Shown here piece by piece: positions 39,604 through 49,806 of a DNA stretch of 64,000 bases (positions within the stretch are counted from its first letter, which is position 1; every line of letters begins with the position of its first letter). The notes beneath the pieces are model-generated. The model searched no databases. It saw nothing but the letters and a program-made list of their open reading frames with translations, and was not told the DNA's origin. Source of the stretch: Pseudomonas asgharzadehiana (GTDB lineage Bacteria; Pseudomonadota; Gammaproteobacteria; Pseudomonadales; Pseudomonadaceae). Position numbers and translations under genes: made by a program. Location: assembly GCF_019139815.1 (NCBI RefSeq), contig NZ_CP077079.1, forward strand, positions 3,658,001 through 3,722,000. The letters are read 5' to 3'.

Positions 39604-39939
39604 CTATTTACGCGCCACTTTGTAGCGCACGCAGTCTTGATAGAAGCTCTGGCGGATCGCTTCGGGCTTGAGTCTTGAACGGCTGTCGTACGTCTGCTCG
39701 GTGATGCCCATGGCCATCATGCGCATCCACGATTTATTGAACTTAAGGGTCTGGATCTTCTGCCGGGCGGCGTACAGCGACACCCCCGACAGCTTGAGTT
39801 CCTGGGCCCTGGCGGCGGTGCCGGCGCCCCAACTGCACATGTACTTGTCGCCCTCGCGCAGCTCCCTTGCCTGCACACCGGCCGCGCCGCCGGCCAGGGA
39901 GCAGGCGATCAGCATGATTCCAACATTACGCATTTGCAT
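39604..39939 (-). CDS. Secreted hypothetical protein
   Basis: 111 residues from ATG 39939 (neighbouring in-frame starts differ by 2 residues). The signal peptide (RNVGIMLIACSLAGGAAGVQA) leads a small mature domain with two Cys (YMCSWGAG, YQDCVRYK) that could pair. Unknown function. It lies 85 bases from the end of the TonB receptor gene on the same strand. Confidence 0.65.
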   Translation of the reverse strand: MQMRNVGIMLIACSLAGGAAGVQARELREGDKYMCSWGAGTAARAQELKLSGVSLYAARQKIQTLKFNKSWMRMMAMGITEQTYDSRSRLKPEAIRQSFYQDCVRYKVARK

Positions 39940-40024
39940 CCCCACCTAACCACCTGAAAATGAACGCGATTCTGGCGAGGATTTTGTTACAAAGGGGCCA
40001 TTAAATTGCCTTATCGGCGCGTCA

Positions 40025-42526
40025 TTACCATTGGTAGGTCGCGCTCGCCTGCACCGTGCGCTGGGAGCCATACCAGCACCACGAGTACGAGTAACACGAC
40101 GCGACGTACTCTTTATTCGCCAGGTTGCTGGCATTGAGCGCCAGGCGCAGGTTGTCCTTGAGGTTGAGGAGGTGCTTGATGTCGTAGTGCACCGCCGCAT
40201 CGAACAAGGTGTAACCCGGTACTTTCAAGGTATTGGCCGTGTCGCCCCACGAGGAGCCGATATAACGCGCACCGGCGCCCATGCCGAAGCCCTTGAGGTT
40301 GCCGTCATGGAAGGTGTAATCCGCCCACGCCGAGGCCGTGTGGCGTGGCACCGCGTAAGTGGTGGTGCCCTCGGCATTGATCGCCGGGCCTACGCCGATG
40401 TCGCTGATGGGCGCATAGCTCACGGTACTGTTGGATTGGCTGATGCGGTTATCGAGGTAAGCGTACGCCGCGGTGATATCCAGGTTGTCGTTGAGGCTGG
40501 CCTTGCCTTCCAGCTCAAAGCCACGCGATTGCACCTCGCCGTCCTGGCTCTGGCAGCGCCCGGTGCCGCACAGGTGGGTGGGGTCCGGGTCGGTGGTGAG
40601 CACGTTGGTCTGGCGCAGGTCGAAGATCGCGGCAGTGATGAAGCTATTGCTACCCGGCGGCTGGTACTTGATACCGACCTCATACTGCTTGCCTTCGGTC
40701 GGCTTGAATACCGAACCGCCATACCCCGTACCCGACTGCGGGTTGAACGACTCCGAGTAGCTGGCATAAGGCGCCAGGCCGTTATCGAACAGATAGACCA
40801 GACCGACCCGGCCGGTAAAGGCCTTGCTGTCCAGGGAGGACTGGCTCTTGCCCCCGGTGCGCAGGGTTTTGGTGCTGCTATCGGTGCTGGCCCAGTCATA
40901 ACGCCCTCCCAGCAGCAGCACCCATTTGTCCCATTTGAGCTGTTCTTGCAGGTACACGCCGGTCTGTTCGCTGCGCGACGTGCCGTCGGTGGTGTACGCC
41001 GGTACCGCAACGGCCGCGCCGTAGACCGGGTTGAAAATATCCAGGGTCGGCCCGGCGGTGTAAGTGCCTGAGCCCGACAGGGTGTCGGTGCGGGTGTTCT
41101 GATAATCGAGCCCCATCAACACAGTGTGCTGCAGCGGGCCGGTGTCGAATGTGGCCTGCACCTGGTTGTCGAGGGTGTAGGCGTCCATGTCCACGTCGGT
41201 GGCGATGGTCGAGCGGCGGATGGTCCGATAATCCGCCATCAGGTAGTTGTTGTAGAGGCTGCGGTACTGGCCTTCGCTGCGCAGGTAACGCGCATTCTGG
41301 CGCACCGTCCAGACCTCATCGAAGTGATGTTCGAAGGCATAGCCCAGGGAGTAATACTCGCGGTCACTCTTCTCGAAGCTCTTTTCGCCGTCGTAAAAGT
41401 CCACATCGATGCTGCGCCCCGTCGGGCTGCGCAATACCGAGCCCCAGGCCGGCACCGAACCGTAGGACGCACCCTTGGGGTCTTTTTGGAAATGCCCGAG
41501 CAAGGTCAGCGAGGTGGCGTCATCAGGGCGCCAAGTGAAAGCGGTGGACAGCGACTGGCGGCGGGTCTGCGTGTGCTCGACCTGGCCGTCCGCATCATCG
41601 AAAAGCCCGGCAACCCGGTAGGAATAAACACCCTGATCGTCAATCGGCCCACTCAAATCGAAGGTGGTGCGCTTTTTGTCAAAGGTGCCGTATTCGACGC
41701 CCACTTCATGAAACGGCGTGTCCAACGGGCGCTTGGTGACCATGTTGATCACCCCGCTCGGCGTGCCCTGCCCGTACAGCACCGACGCCGGGCCGCGCAG
41801 GACTTCAACGCGCTCCAGGTCGAAGGCGTCTTTTTGCGGCAACGCGTCACGGCTCGATGGCATGCGCAGGCCATCGAGGTAGGTGGCCGGGGAGAAACCA
41901 CGGATGGTCAGTTGGTCCAGGCGCGAAGCCGTCGCGCCACGGGTTTCCGGGACCACGGCAGCGCTGTAGCGCAGGATCTGGTTGAGGCTCTCGGCGTTCT
42001 GCGCGCGCATCTGGTCTTTGGTGACAATAGAGATCGACTGCGGGGTTTCGATCAACGCGGTGTCGGTCTTGGTACCCGACAGGCTGCGCGTCGCCACATA
42101 ACCGGACACCGGCCCAGTGGGGCTTTCGGCCTGGTAGGCGCCGCTGATGGTAGTGGCCTGCAACTCCATGGCGCCGCCGTTATCCGCAATGGCCTCCAGG
42201 CGATAGCGGTCGGCGGAGATCTTCAAAGCCTGCAGGCCACTGCCGGCCAGCAACTGGTTCAGGGCCACATCAATGGCGTATTCCCCGCTCAGGCCATCGC
42301 TGCGTTTGCCTCGGGTCAAACGTGCATCAAATGCCAACACCAACCCCGCCTGCTCGGCCAGGCTATTGAGCGCCTGGCTCAAGTCACCGGCCGGGACCTG
42401 AAAGCTGTGCACAGCCTGGGTGCTTTCTTCGGCGACGGAAGTCTGAACAGTCAGCAACGGCACAACAGCAAAAGCCATCGCCACTGACAGGGCCAGTGGA
42501 TGCAAGGGACGAGCGAGGCGCGACAT
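40025..42526 (-). CDS. TonB-dependent siderophore receptor with signalling domain
   Basis: 833 residues. Signal peptide, then an STN secretin/TonB short N-terminal domain (about 40-110, QALNSLAEQAGLVLAFDARL), plug (about 135-240, ETPQSISIVTKDQM and GSASVLYGQG-type motif) and a 22-strand barrel ending in Trp. A Cys pair near the C-terminus (SCYSYSWCWYG) resembles the FhuA/FoxA hydroxamate receptor group. It imports a ferric siderophore across the outer membrane. An STN domain normally signals to a FecR/FecI pair, but none is adjacent. Confidence 0.92.
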   Translation of the reverse strand: MSRLARPLHPLALSVAMAFAVVPLLTVQTSVAEESTQAVHSFQVPAGDLSQALNSLAEQAGLVLAFDARLTRGKRSDGLSGEYAIDVALNQLLAGSGLQALKISADRYRLEAIADNGGAMELQATTISGAYQAESPTGPVSGYVATRSLSGTKTDTALIETPQSISIVTKDQMRAQNAESLNQILRYSAAVVPETRGATASRLDQLTIRGFSPATYLDGLRMPSSRDALPQKDAFDLERVEVLRGPASVLYGQGTPSGVINMVTKRPLDTPFHEVGVEYGTFDKKRTTFDLSGPIDDQGVYSYRVAGLFDDADGQVEHTQTRRQSLSTAFTWRPDDATSLTLLGHFQKDPKGASYGSVPAWGSVLRSPTGRSIDVDFYDGEKSFEKSDREYYSLGYAFEHHFDEVWTVRQNARYLRSEGQYRSLYNNYLMADYRTIRRSTIATDVDMDAYTLDNQVQATFDTGPLQHTVLMGLDYQNTRTDTLSGSGTYTAGPTLDIFNPVYGAAVAVPAYTTDGTSRSEQTGVYLQEQLKWDKWVLLLGGRYDWASTDSSTKTLRTGGKSQSSLDSKAFTGRVGLVYLFDNGLAPYASYSESFNPQSGTGYGGSVFKPTEGKQYEVGIKYQPPGSNSFITAAIFDLRQTNVLTTDPDPTHLCGTGRCQSQDGEVQSRGFELEGKASLNDNLDITAAYAYLDNRISQSNSTVSYAPISDIGVGPAINAEGTTTYAVPRHTASAWADYTFHDGNLKGFGMGAGARYIGSSWGDTANTLKVPGYTLFDAAVHYDIKHLLNLKDNLRLALNASNLANKEYVASCYSYSWCWYGSQRTVQASATYQW

Positions 42527-42790
42527 GGGAAATCCTGCGTAAGGGAGGTTCTATTAACCATGACGGCCAGGTCGGAAAATCGGGTAAGGATGAGAGCGAT
42601 TTTTATTTGAGAGTGTTTTTTCAGCCCTTGCTGCAATCAGTCGGGTCGTTTTTTCGTGTAGCTCGTTGAGGCGGGTTCAGGCGTTTTTTCCCCGTCGTCG
42701 GTCAGCTCATTCTGATTTTTCCAAGCGTTCATCCAGCCGCTTTTTGCTGCGGCAGACTCCGACGCCTTGCCTTCTGCCGAGACGTCACGG

Positions 42791-45700
42791 ATGACACACG
42801 CCTCCCACATTGCCTCTATCGAACATGAGCTGGATGGCTTTCATCAGAGCCTGGTGATTTATCGCCAGCAGATGGGTGCCTGGTATTCGCGGGCGCTGGA
42901 TTCGGTGAGCCACGCGGCAGATATACCGTCCTTGTTGGGGATGGATCGGGTGGTGCGGGTCGGGGACTCGCAGCGTTCGGTAAGTATTTCCGATGCGGAT
43001 TTTTCCACCGTGGCCCGCTGCCGTGCGGGCGGCGAGCTGAAGATCGAGAGCAAATTCGAGTCGCTGTATGACGTGCCGATTGGCGGCATTGCGGTCGAGG
43101 TGGTCGGGCTGGATGACGGCAGCTCCACGCCAGTCATGCTGGATGAGCACGGCAAGGGCTCGCACCACTGCGCTGCCGGCGGGCGCTATCAAGTGCGGGT
43201 GCAGGGCGGCGTGTCGGCAGAACAGGTCGATGCACTGTTTACCTCCTATGCCGGGCTGACAGCGGACCTGGAGCAGTGGCTTCGCGAGCAGTGGCGAACC
43301 TTCAAGCCCTATTGGGAACAGTCCACCGCGAGTGCGATTGGCAGCGGCGTGCTGGCGGGCAGTTGGGCCGCGATCATGGACGTGTGGGACAGCGTCAAGC
43401 GGGTGCAGGCGGTTCTTGAAGACCCGCTTAAATACGTCGAAGAGCTCGGTGATCAGGCCGCCAAATTGGCGCAGATCGCCACCGACGCGCCCAAGGTCAT
43501 GGAACAGGCGATGTTGCTCGCCAGTGACGAGGCGGCGCTGTTTCTGCTGGTGCGCACAGCGATGATCTGGCTGGACGCATTGCCGCCCAGTGAGATTGCG
43601 CAAGTGGCCGCTGGGTTTGTGGTGTCGCTGCTGATTGACCTTGTGATTGGCGCGGTGCTGACCATCGCATTGCCGGCGGCGGCTGTGGCGTATCTGAGCC
43701 TGCGGCTGGCCAGGTACGGCGCGCAGATTGTGAAGGCGGCCGTTGGTTTTGTTCAGAGCGTGCTGGCGATTCTTGCGAAGTTCATGCAAGCGGTGGATCG
43801 CTACAAAGCGGTGGCGGTGCGCGGGGTCGTCGGTGGGGTGAAGCAAGGCACGCTGCAGATGCGCTGGCGGGCGCGGCAGAACGCGGTGCTGAAGCAAAAG
43901 GAGCATGTCGACGATGTGCCTGTTTCGGGGAAAACCCCGAACGGAGATGCGGCGGCTTCGGCGGACAAGACCGTCACCAATGGCTGCCCGGTGTCGATGG
44001 TCACCGGGGAAGAACTGCTCACCCTCACCGATGGCGTTTTAGACGGGATTTTGCCGTTTGAGTGGACACGGTTGTACCGCACCAGCGCGGTGGACGTGGA
44101 TGTTGGGTTGGGGTTTGGCTGGAGTCATTCGCTGGCGCAGCGGCTTTCTGTTTCGGGCGATTCGGTGGTGTGGACCGACCATGAAAACCGCGCTGTTTCG
44201 TTTCCACTGCCGACTGTTGCGCGACCGGCGATCACCAACAGCCTGGCTGAAGCGGCGATTTATTTGGGATCTTCGCCGGATGAGTTAGTGCTGGCCCAGG
44301 CGTCGCGGTTTTATCACTTTCGCGACGGGGTGCTGGTCTCGATCAGCGATGCGTATGACAACCGCCTGCGGATTTCGCGGGATGTGTTGGGGCGTATTGC
44401 ACGGCTGGATAACGGCGTCGGGCGCTCGTTGTGTTTGCGCTATGAACTGGGCCGCATGGTGGCGGTGGATTACCAGGTTCAGCGGGCCAAGGGGTACGAG
44501 CCTTACGAATGGATCACGGAACAGAACGTTGCTTCCTACGCCTATGACGACGCGGGACGACTGCTTTCGGCGACCAACGCCGTCGGCGAAAGCGAGGTTT
44601 ATCGGTACGACGAGCAGCATGTGATTCTTGAGCGGGGCTTGGCCGGTGGCGCGAGCTTCTTTTGGGAATGGGAGCGGTCTGGCAAGGCGGCGCGGTGTGT
44701 CCGGCACTGGGCCAGTTTTTCGCAGATGGATACGCGGTATGTCTGGGAGGACAACGGCCGCGTGGTCGTGCATAACGCCGATGGCAGTCAGGAAGAGTAT
44801 GTCCACGATAACCGCGCACGGCTGGTGCAGCGCATTGATCCGGACGGCGCCCAGCACTTCAAATCCTACGATGACAAGGGTCGACTGACAGTCGAGCAGG
44901 ATCCGCTGGGGGCGGTGACGGCGTATCAGTACGACGATGCCGGACGCTTGGTGGCGGTGTTTCCCGGCGATGACGAGCCGACATCCTACGAGCATGACAA
45001 CGGTTTCGTACGGGTCGTGCGGCGTGGCGAGGCGGTTTGGAAATATGAGCGTAACGATCAGGGCGACGTGACGCGCAGGACCGATCCCGATGGTGAGGTG
45101 ACGGACTACAGCTACAACAAATATGGGCAACTGACGGGGGTTTGGTATCCCGACCACAGTTGTCACCGCCTGGTGTGGAATGAACGCGGTCAGCTCATTG
45201 AAGAACAACGGCCCAATGGCGGCGCCAAGCGCTATCGCTACGATGATCTGGGCCGCCAGATTGCCCGCGAGGATGAACAAGGCGCGCTGACCCAATACCA
45301 ATGGGACAGCGTCGGCCGGTTGATTCGCATCGTGTTGCCAGGCGGTGCCACGCGAGAATACAGCTACAACCCCTACGGAAAAATCACCACCGAACGCGAC
45401 GAACTCGGCCACGTCACCCGCTACGAATACGCCGACGGCCTGCACCTGATCAGCCGCCGCCTCAACGCCGATGGCAGCCAGGTCAACTACCGCTACGACA
45501 ACGCTCGGCTGTTGCTCACCGAAATCGAAAACGAAGTCGGCGAAACCTACCGGCTCAACTACCACCCCAACGGCCTGATCCAGCAGGAAATCGGCTTTGA
45601 CGGCCAGCGCACCGCCTACGTCTACGACCTTAACGGCCACCTGCAGGAAAAAACCGAACACGGCGACGATGGCCGTCAGCTAGTTACCGTTTACCAGCGC

Positions 45701-47395
45701 GACCACGCCGGCCGACTCGTACGAAAAACCTTACCCGACGGCAATACCGTTGATTACGCCTACGACCGCCAGGGCAACCTCCTCAGCGTCGACGACGGCC
45801 ACTGGGCGCTGGCGTACGAGTACGACTCGCAAAACCGCCTCACCGGCGAGCATCAGGGCTGGGGCACTTTGCGCTATGGCTACGACGCCTGCGGCCAATT
45901 GCAACACCTGCGCCTGCCGGACAACAACCGACTGGTTTTTAGTCACGGTAGAGGCGGCGACCTCGCTACCGTCGAACTCAACGGTGCACTACTGACTTCT
46001 CACCTCTTCAAATCCGGCCAAGAACACCAACGCCAACAAGGCCAACTCCTCAGCCACTACCACTACGACGACCAACACCGCCTGCACGCCCACACCATCA
46101 CCCAACAGGAAAACCACCTCTACCAACGCCACTACGATTACGACAAATCCGGCAACCTCACCCGCCTGAACGACACCCGCAAGGGCGAACACCACTACCG
46201 CTACGACCCGCTAGCCCGCCTCACCCGCGCAGACCATTCGCAAGACCTGCAAGAACGCTTCGGCCACACCCCTGCCGGTAACCTGCTGATGCACGACCGC
46301 CCCGGCCCGGACATCGTCGCCGGCAATCGGTTGATGATCCAGGGCGACCGGCACTACGACTATGACGCCTTCGGCAACCTGATCCGTGAACGGCGCGGCA
46401 AGGGCCATCAACTCGTTACCGAGTACCGCTACGACTGCCAGCATCGATTGATCGGCCTCACCCAGCCCAACGGCCAAACCGCGAGTTACCGCTACGACCC
46501 GTTTGGGCGACGCATCAGCAAAACCGTCGATGGCATAACGACCGAGTTTTTCTGGCAAGGCGACAAACTGATCGCCGAACACCATGCGGATCGGCATCGC
46601 AGCTACCTCTACGAACCCGATAGTTTTAGGCCGCTCGCCCTGCTGGAAGGCTTCGGCCCACAAGACACCAAGCCCTACCACTACCAACTCGACCACCTCG
46701 GCACGCCCCAGGAACTCACCACTCCAGACGGCGAAATCGTCTGGTCCGCCCACTACCGCGCCTACGGCCAAATCAGCCGTCTCGACGTAAAAAAAGTCGA
46801 CAACCCGCTGCGCTTCCAAGGCCAATACTTCGATCCGGAAAGCGGACTGCACTACAACCGCCATCGCTACTACAATCCGGACATTGGTCGCTACCTGACG
46901 CCGGATCCGGTGAAGCTGGCGGGTGGGATCAACGCATACCAGTACGTGCCTAACCCTACGGGGTGGGTGGATCCGCTAGGGCTAAGCAAATGCCCTGGCA
47001 ACTGTGATCCGGCTAAAAGCTCTGAGAGTTTTTCGAGCAGCGCGAAAGCGAATGAAGGTCAACCACCGCTCCCTTCTCCTGAAGATATTGAATGGACGGC
47101 CCATGGCTATAAGCACAGTCCTTCAAAGAAAATACCTTGGAAAGATATTTTGGCAACGACAAAATCTGGTCCGGCAAAATACAGGCCAGGGATAGATATT
47201 GAAAGCCTAGAGAGGGAAGCCTATAAAAACGGCAGGATGACTACGAATGGCAAACCTTGGAAGGTCATGGAGTACGCTGAAAGCATCGGCGCAAGCGAGG
47301 GGGCTCCAAGTCGCTGGATCCGGGTAGAACTAAGCTCGAAAACGATTCACGGCCACCCCATTTCAGAGCAAGAATTCCGGAGATTAATCAAGTGA
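42791..47395 (+). CDS. RHS-repeat polymorphic toxin
   Basis: 1534 residues from ATG 42791. An N-terminal region of ~390 residues includes hydrophobic helices (about 270-325) that may insert in membranes. A DUF6531 domain follows (about 396-475, NGCPVSMVTGEELLTLTDG), then many YD/RHS repeats (about 560-1330) forming the toxin cocoon, and the core end YLTPDPVKLAGG ... WVDPLGL near 1393. The ~140-residue tip (HGYKHSPSKKIPWKDIL ... IHGHPISEQEF) is the variable toxin. It is A+T-richer than the core and keeps His/Lys/Arg residues suited to a nuclease, but I cannot name its family. No PAAR motif was seen; delivery is probably by a type VI system encoded elsewhere. Confidence 0.88.
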   Translation: MTHASHIASIEHELDGFHQSLVIYRQQMGAWYSRALDSVSHAADIPSLLGMDRVVRVGDSQRSVSISDADFSTVARCRAGGELKIESKFESLYDVPIGGIAVEVVGLDDGSSTPVMLDEHGKGSHHCAAGGRYQVRVQGGVSAEQVDALFTSYAGLTADLEQWLREQWRTFKPYWEQSTASAIGSGVLAGSWAAIMDVWDSVKRVQAVLEDPLKYVEELGDQAAKLAQIATDAPKVMEQAMLLASDEAALFLLVRTAMIWLDALPPSEIAQVAAGFVVSLLIDLVIGAVLTIALPAAAVAYLSLRLARYGAQIVKAAVGFVQSVLAILAKFMQAVDRYKAVAVRGVVGGVKQGTLQMRWRARQNAVLKQKEHVDDVPVSGKTPNGDAAASADKTVTNGCPVSMVTGEELLTLTDGVLDGILPFEWTRLYRTSAVDVDVGLGFGWSHSLAQRLSVSGDSVVWTDHENRAVSFPLPTVARPAITNSLAEAAIYLGSSPDELVLAQASRFYHFRDGVLVSISDAYDNRLRISRDVLGRIARLDNGVGRSLCLRYELGRMVAVDYQVQRAKGYEPYEWITEQNVASYAYDDAGRLLSATNAVGESEVYRYDEQHVILERGLAGGASFFWEWERSGKAARCVRHWASFSQMDTRYVWEDNGRVVVHNADGSQEEYVHDNRARLVQRIDPDGAQHFKSYDDKGRLTVEQDPLGAVTAYQYDDAGRLVAVFPGDDEPTSYEHDNGFVRVVRRGEAVWKYERNDQGDVTRRTDPDGEVTDYSYNKYGQLTGVWYPDHSCHRLVWNERGQLIEEQRPNGGAKRYRYDDLGRQIAREDEQGALTQYQWDSVGRLIRIVLPGGATREYSYNPYGKITTERDELGHVTRYEYADGLHLISRRLNADGSQVNYRYDNARLLLTEIENEVGETYRLNYHPNGLIQQEIGFDGQRTAYVYDLNGHLQEKTEHGDDGRQLVTVYQRDHAGRLVRKTLPDGNTVDYAYDRQGNLLSVDDGHWALAYEYDSQNRLTGEHQGWGTLRYGYDACGQLQHLRLPDNNRLVFSHGRGGDLATVELNGALLTSHLFKSGQEHQRQQGQLLSHYHYDDQHRLHAHTITQQENHLYQRHYDYDKSGNLTRLNDTRKGEHHYRYDPLARLTRADHSQDLQERFGHTPAGNLLMHDRPGPDIVAGNRLMIQGDRHYDYDAFGNLIRERRGKGHQLVTEYRYDCQHRLIGLTQPNGQTASYRYDPFGRRISKTVDGITTEFFWQGDKLIAEHHADRHRSYLYEPDSFRPLALLEGFGPQDTKPYHYQLDHLGTPQELTTPDGEIVWSAHYRAYGQISRLDVKKVDNPLRFQGQYFDPESGLHYNRHRYYNPDIGRYLTPDPVKLAGGINAYQYVPNPTGWVDPLGLSKCPGNCDPAKSSESFSSSAKANEGQPPLPSPEDIEWTAHGYKHSPSKKIPWKDILATTKSGPAKYRPGIDIESLEREAYKNGRMTTNGKPWKVMEYAESIGASEGAPSRWIRVELSSKTIHGHPISEQEFRRLIK

Positions 47396-47691
47396 TTTCA
47401 TTAGACTTCATACAAGGCAACATCACCTACGATGATCTTTCTTTGCTGGAAGACTCCGCGATTGAAGATCAAGTACACAACTTGAAGGAGGATATGCTTC
47501 AGGTGGTGTACCCAGACGGACTATTACTTGACGTAGGCTGGTTTCCTTCATTCGATGTAAAAGGACACTTTCAAATAAAAGTCGTCAAAAACCATGACTG
47601 GGACTCCCCTGTTTTAAAGTTTACCGCGCAATCAATTAGGGCTCTGATTAAGCAGCTTCTGCTCACACAATCTCAATTAATGCAGCGCTAA
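47392..47691 (+). CDS. Probable immunity protein for the RHS toxin
   Basis: 99 residues from GTG 47392, overlapping the toxin stop by 4 bases with CCGGAG 10 bases upstream. Small acidic N-terminal half (DLSLLEDSAIEDQVHNL), no signal peptide. It has the low G+C and unusual codon use of the toxin tip. Position directly after an RHS tip is the hallmark of a cognate immunity gene; no family recognised. Confidence 0.72.
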   Translation: MISLDFIQGNITYDDLSLLEDSAIEDQVHNLKEDMLQVVYPDGLLLDVGWFPSFDVKGHFQIKVVKNHDWDSPVLKFTAQSIRALIKQLLLTQSQLMQR

Positions 47692-47957
47692 AAAAACGCC
47701 AAAATTATAGCCCACGCTCCCCTTAAACTACCCTGAGGAGACCTGAACACCAGAGCTTAAAAGCACCACGATGATGGCTGTAAAGGCAGGTTTTGTTGAG
47801 ATAAGCCCAATAAGAATCCAGCTCTATCCCACACATATGTGAACGCCACTCAAGTCAGTGCAAACAACAACCACCCACTCAAGGGCTGCTTCGCAGCCCC
47901 ACACAGCGCAAACCCGCTCTCCACAAGCCAACAACCCGATCAACCGAATTTGCCGAT
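47692..47957. other. Intergenic region after the immunity gene
   Basis: 266 bases without a gene. A hairpin GGGCTGCTTCGCAGCCC lies at about 47882-47898. No leftover toxin tip or second immunity gene was recognised. Confidence 0.4.
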
Positions 47958-48545
47958 TCACCACCCCTCTTTCAACATCCGCAACTCCAAATGCTGCAAC
48001 AACATAATCGTCTTCCCATCCACAATCTCCCCGCTCTGCACCATGCCCAGCGCCTGCTCAAACCCCAGCTCCAACACTTCGATATCCTCGCCCTCTTCTT
48101 CCAGCCCACCACCGCTGCCAACTCGATCCGCCGGCTGATACTCGCCGATAAAAAAATGAATTCGCTCAGTCACCGAGCCCGGGCTCATGAACGCGGCATA
48201 GATTTTTTCCACATGCCCCACGCGGTAGCCCGTTTCTTCTTCCGCCTCCAGGCGAATACGTTCCTCGGGGCTGGCATTGTCCAGCAACCCGGCCGCTGTC
48301 TCGATCAGGTAGCCGGGGTAGTCATTGACGAACGTGGGCATGCGGAATTGGCGAATCAGCAACACCGTACGCTGCTCGCGGTTGTACAACAGGATGGTCG
48401 CGCCATTGCCACGGTCGTAGACCTCACGGGTCTGGGCCTGCCAGCTGCCGTCGCGGCGGCGCAGGTCGAAGCTGTATTTCTTGAGGAGGTACCAGTTGTC
48501 CGAGAGGGTTTGTTCGGCGGTGATGCGAACGGGGCTGTTGTCCAT
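47958..48545 (-). CDS. nudK: NUDIX hydrolase, NudK-like
   Basis: 195 residues, close to E. coli NudK (GDP-mannose pyrophosphatase). ADP-ribose/NudK-type features are LLIRQFRMPTFVNDYPGYLIE, then the Nudix box region AAGLLDNASPEERIRLEAEEETGY and SPGSVTERIHFFIGEY. It hydrolyses nucleotide sugars such as GDP-mannose. Divergent from the hydrolase gene at 48689. Confidence 0.85.
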   Translation of the reverse strand: MDNSPVRITAEQTLSDNWYLLKKYSFDLRRRDGSWQAQTREVYDRGNGATILLYNREQRTVLLIRQFRMPTFVNDYPGYLIETAAGLLDNASPEERIRLEAEEETGYRVGHVEKIYAAFMSPGSVTERIHFFIGEYQPADRVGSGGGLEEEGEDIEVLELGFEQALGMVQSGEIVDGKTIMLLQHLELRMLKEGW

Positions 48546-48688
48546 GGTCAGGCCTTTTGTTCAAAGTGGGGAGCATTGTCAACGCTGTAACACTTTGCAA
48601 GCAATCACCCTCAACGGCTGTCGAATTTATACCTGTGGGTGTAGGCCATCTGGTAAAACCCCTGCTTCACCTTCACCTGGGTACCTTC

Positions 48689-49615
48689 ATGTCTTCTCGT
48701 TTTCTGCCGCGCCTGCGCCTGCGCTGGCTGCCCTTGCTGTGCATGGCGTTGTTGATCGTCGGCCTGCCGGTGGGTTGCAGCGTGTTGCAACAAAAGGAGC
48801 GTGAGCTGGTGTTCCGCATCGAGCCGGGCACCGCCAGTTGGTACAGCGGTTTGCCCAAGGCCGTGCAGGAATTCGAACTCAAGCCCGCCAGTTTCAAGTC
48901 GGGGCAGAACATTCACGGCTGGTGGTACCCGGCGGGCAACAAAGATGCACCGGCAGTGCTCTATCTGCACGGCGTGCGTTGGAACCTTACCGGGCAGTTG
49001 TTTCGCATCGAGCAATTGCATGCACTCGGCTATTCGGTGCTGGCCATCGATTATCGCGGCTTTGGCCAAAGCCAAGGTGACCTGCCTTCGGAAACGACGG
49101 TATACGAAGACGCGCGCATCGCTTGGGAACGCTTCAAGCTGCTGCAGCCGGACCCGAGCAAGCGCCTGATCTACGGGCACTCGCTGGGTGGCGCGGTGGC
49201 CATCGACCTGGCCGTTGAACTGGGCCAGCAGACGCCGCTGCCGGTGCGCGGGCTGGTGATCGAATCCACCTTCACGTCCCTGGCGGATGTGGCCACGGCG
49301 GTGGCCAACACCTCGTTGCCGGTCCGTTGGCTGCTGTCGCAGAAATTCGACTCCATCGACAAGATTGCCGACATCCATATGCCGTTGTTGGTGGTACACG
49401 GTCTTGATGACCGCTATGTGCCGCCGCGTTTCAGCCAGCAATTGTTTGAAGCCGCCGAGGAACCCAAGCGGTTGTTATTGGTGCCCGGCGCCAGCCATAA
49501 CAACAGCATGAGCCTGGCCGGTCGCAGCTATCGCCAGGCACTCGACCACCTGATGCAGGCCAGGATGCCGGCGCAGGTTGTCACGCACTCCACAGGCCGT
49601 AAAGGCGACTCATAA
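48689..49615 (+). CDS. Alpha/beta hydrolase, membrane-anchored
   Basis: 308 residues from ATG 48689. N-terminal hydrophobic segment ending LPVGCS, which could be a lipobox (Cys25). The alpha/beta hydrolase fold has YLHGVRWN, nucleophile elbow YGHSLGG (Ser) and C-terminal Asp (HGLDDRYVP) and His (GASHNN). BEM46/ABHD13-like family. Substrate unknown. Confidence 0.83.
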   Translation: MSSRFLPRLRLRWLPLLCMALLIVGLPVGCSVLQQKERELVFRIEPGTASWYSGLPKAVQEFELKPASFKSGQNIHGWWYPAGNKDAPAVLYLHGVRWNLTGQLFRIEQLHALGYSVLAIDYRGFGQSQGDLPSETTVYEDARIAWERFKLLQPDPSKRLIYGHSLGGAVAIDLAVELGQQTPLPVRGLVIESTFTSLADVATAVANTSLPVRWLLSQKFDSIDKIADIHMPLLVVHGLDDRYVPPRFSQQLFEAAEEPKRLLLVPGASHNNSMSLAGRSYRQALDHLMQARMPAQVVTHSTGRKGDS

Positions 49616-49806
49616 AGTGCTTTTCGGCACTGGCTTCGCGCTTGGCTGTCAAGCGCAAACCCTGCCCATGCTGGCCCAAATCGAAAGTTGATCAAATATT
49701 AACCGTAGGTTAAATCGCCAAGCCAGCCGGGCGTTCGCAAAGTTATCCACAGAGATACCCACGGTTTTCGTGGACAACTCTTTTTATTTTTTTACGATTT
49801 TTTTGC

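Noticed and set aside
41126..42487. Long plus-strand frame opposite the TonB receptor
   Set aside because: Complement of a strongly supported receptor gene; no recognisable domain.
42570..42620. Possible Fur box before the TonB receptor
   Set aside because: Only about 10 of 19 positions match the consensus in the best alignment; not above chance.
42767..42790. TTG start for the RHS gene 8 codons upstream
   Set aside because: ATG 42791 begins a more typical N-terminus (MTHASHIASIEHEL) and neither has a strong ribosome site; ATG preferred.
49743..49751. Perfect DnaA-box-like TTATCCACA
   Set aside because: Single copy with no box cluster or dnaA/gidA neighbours; not an origin.
49759..49790. 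Small hairpin CCACG/CGTGG near T-runs
   Set aside because: Only a 5-bp stem and the T-run is displaced; too weak to call a terminator.
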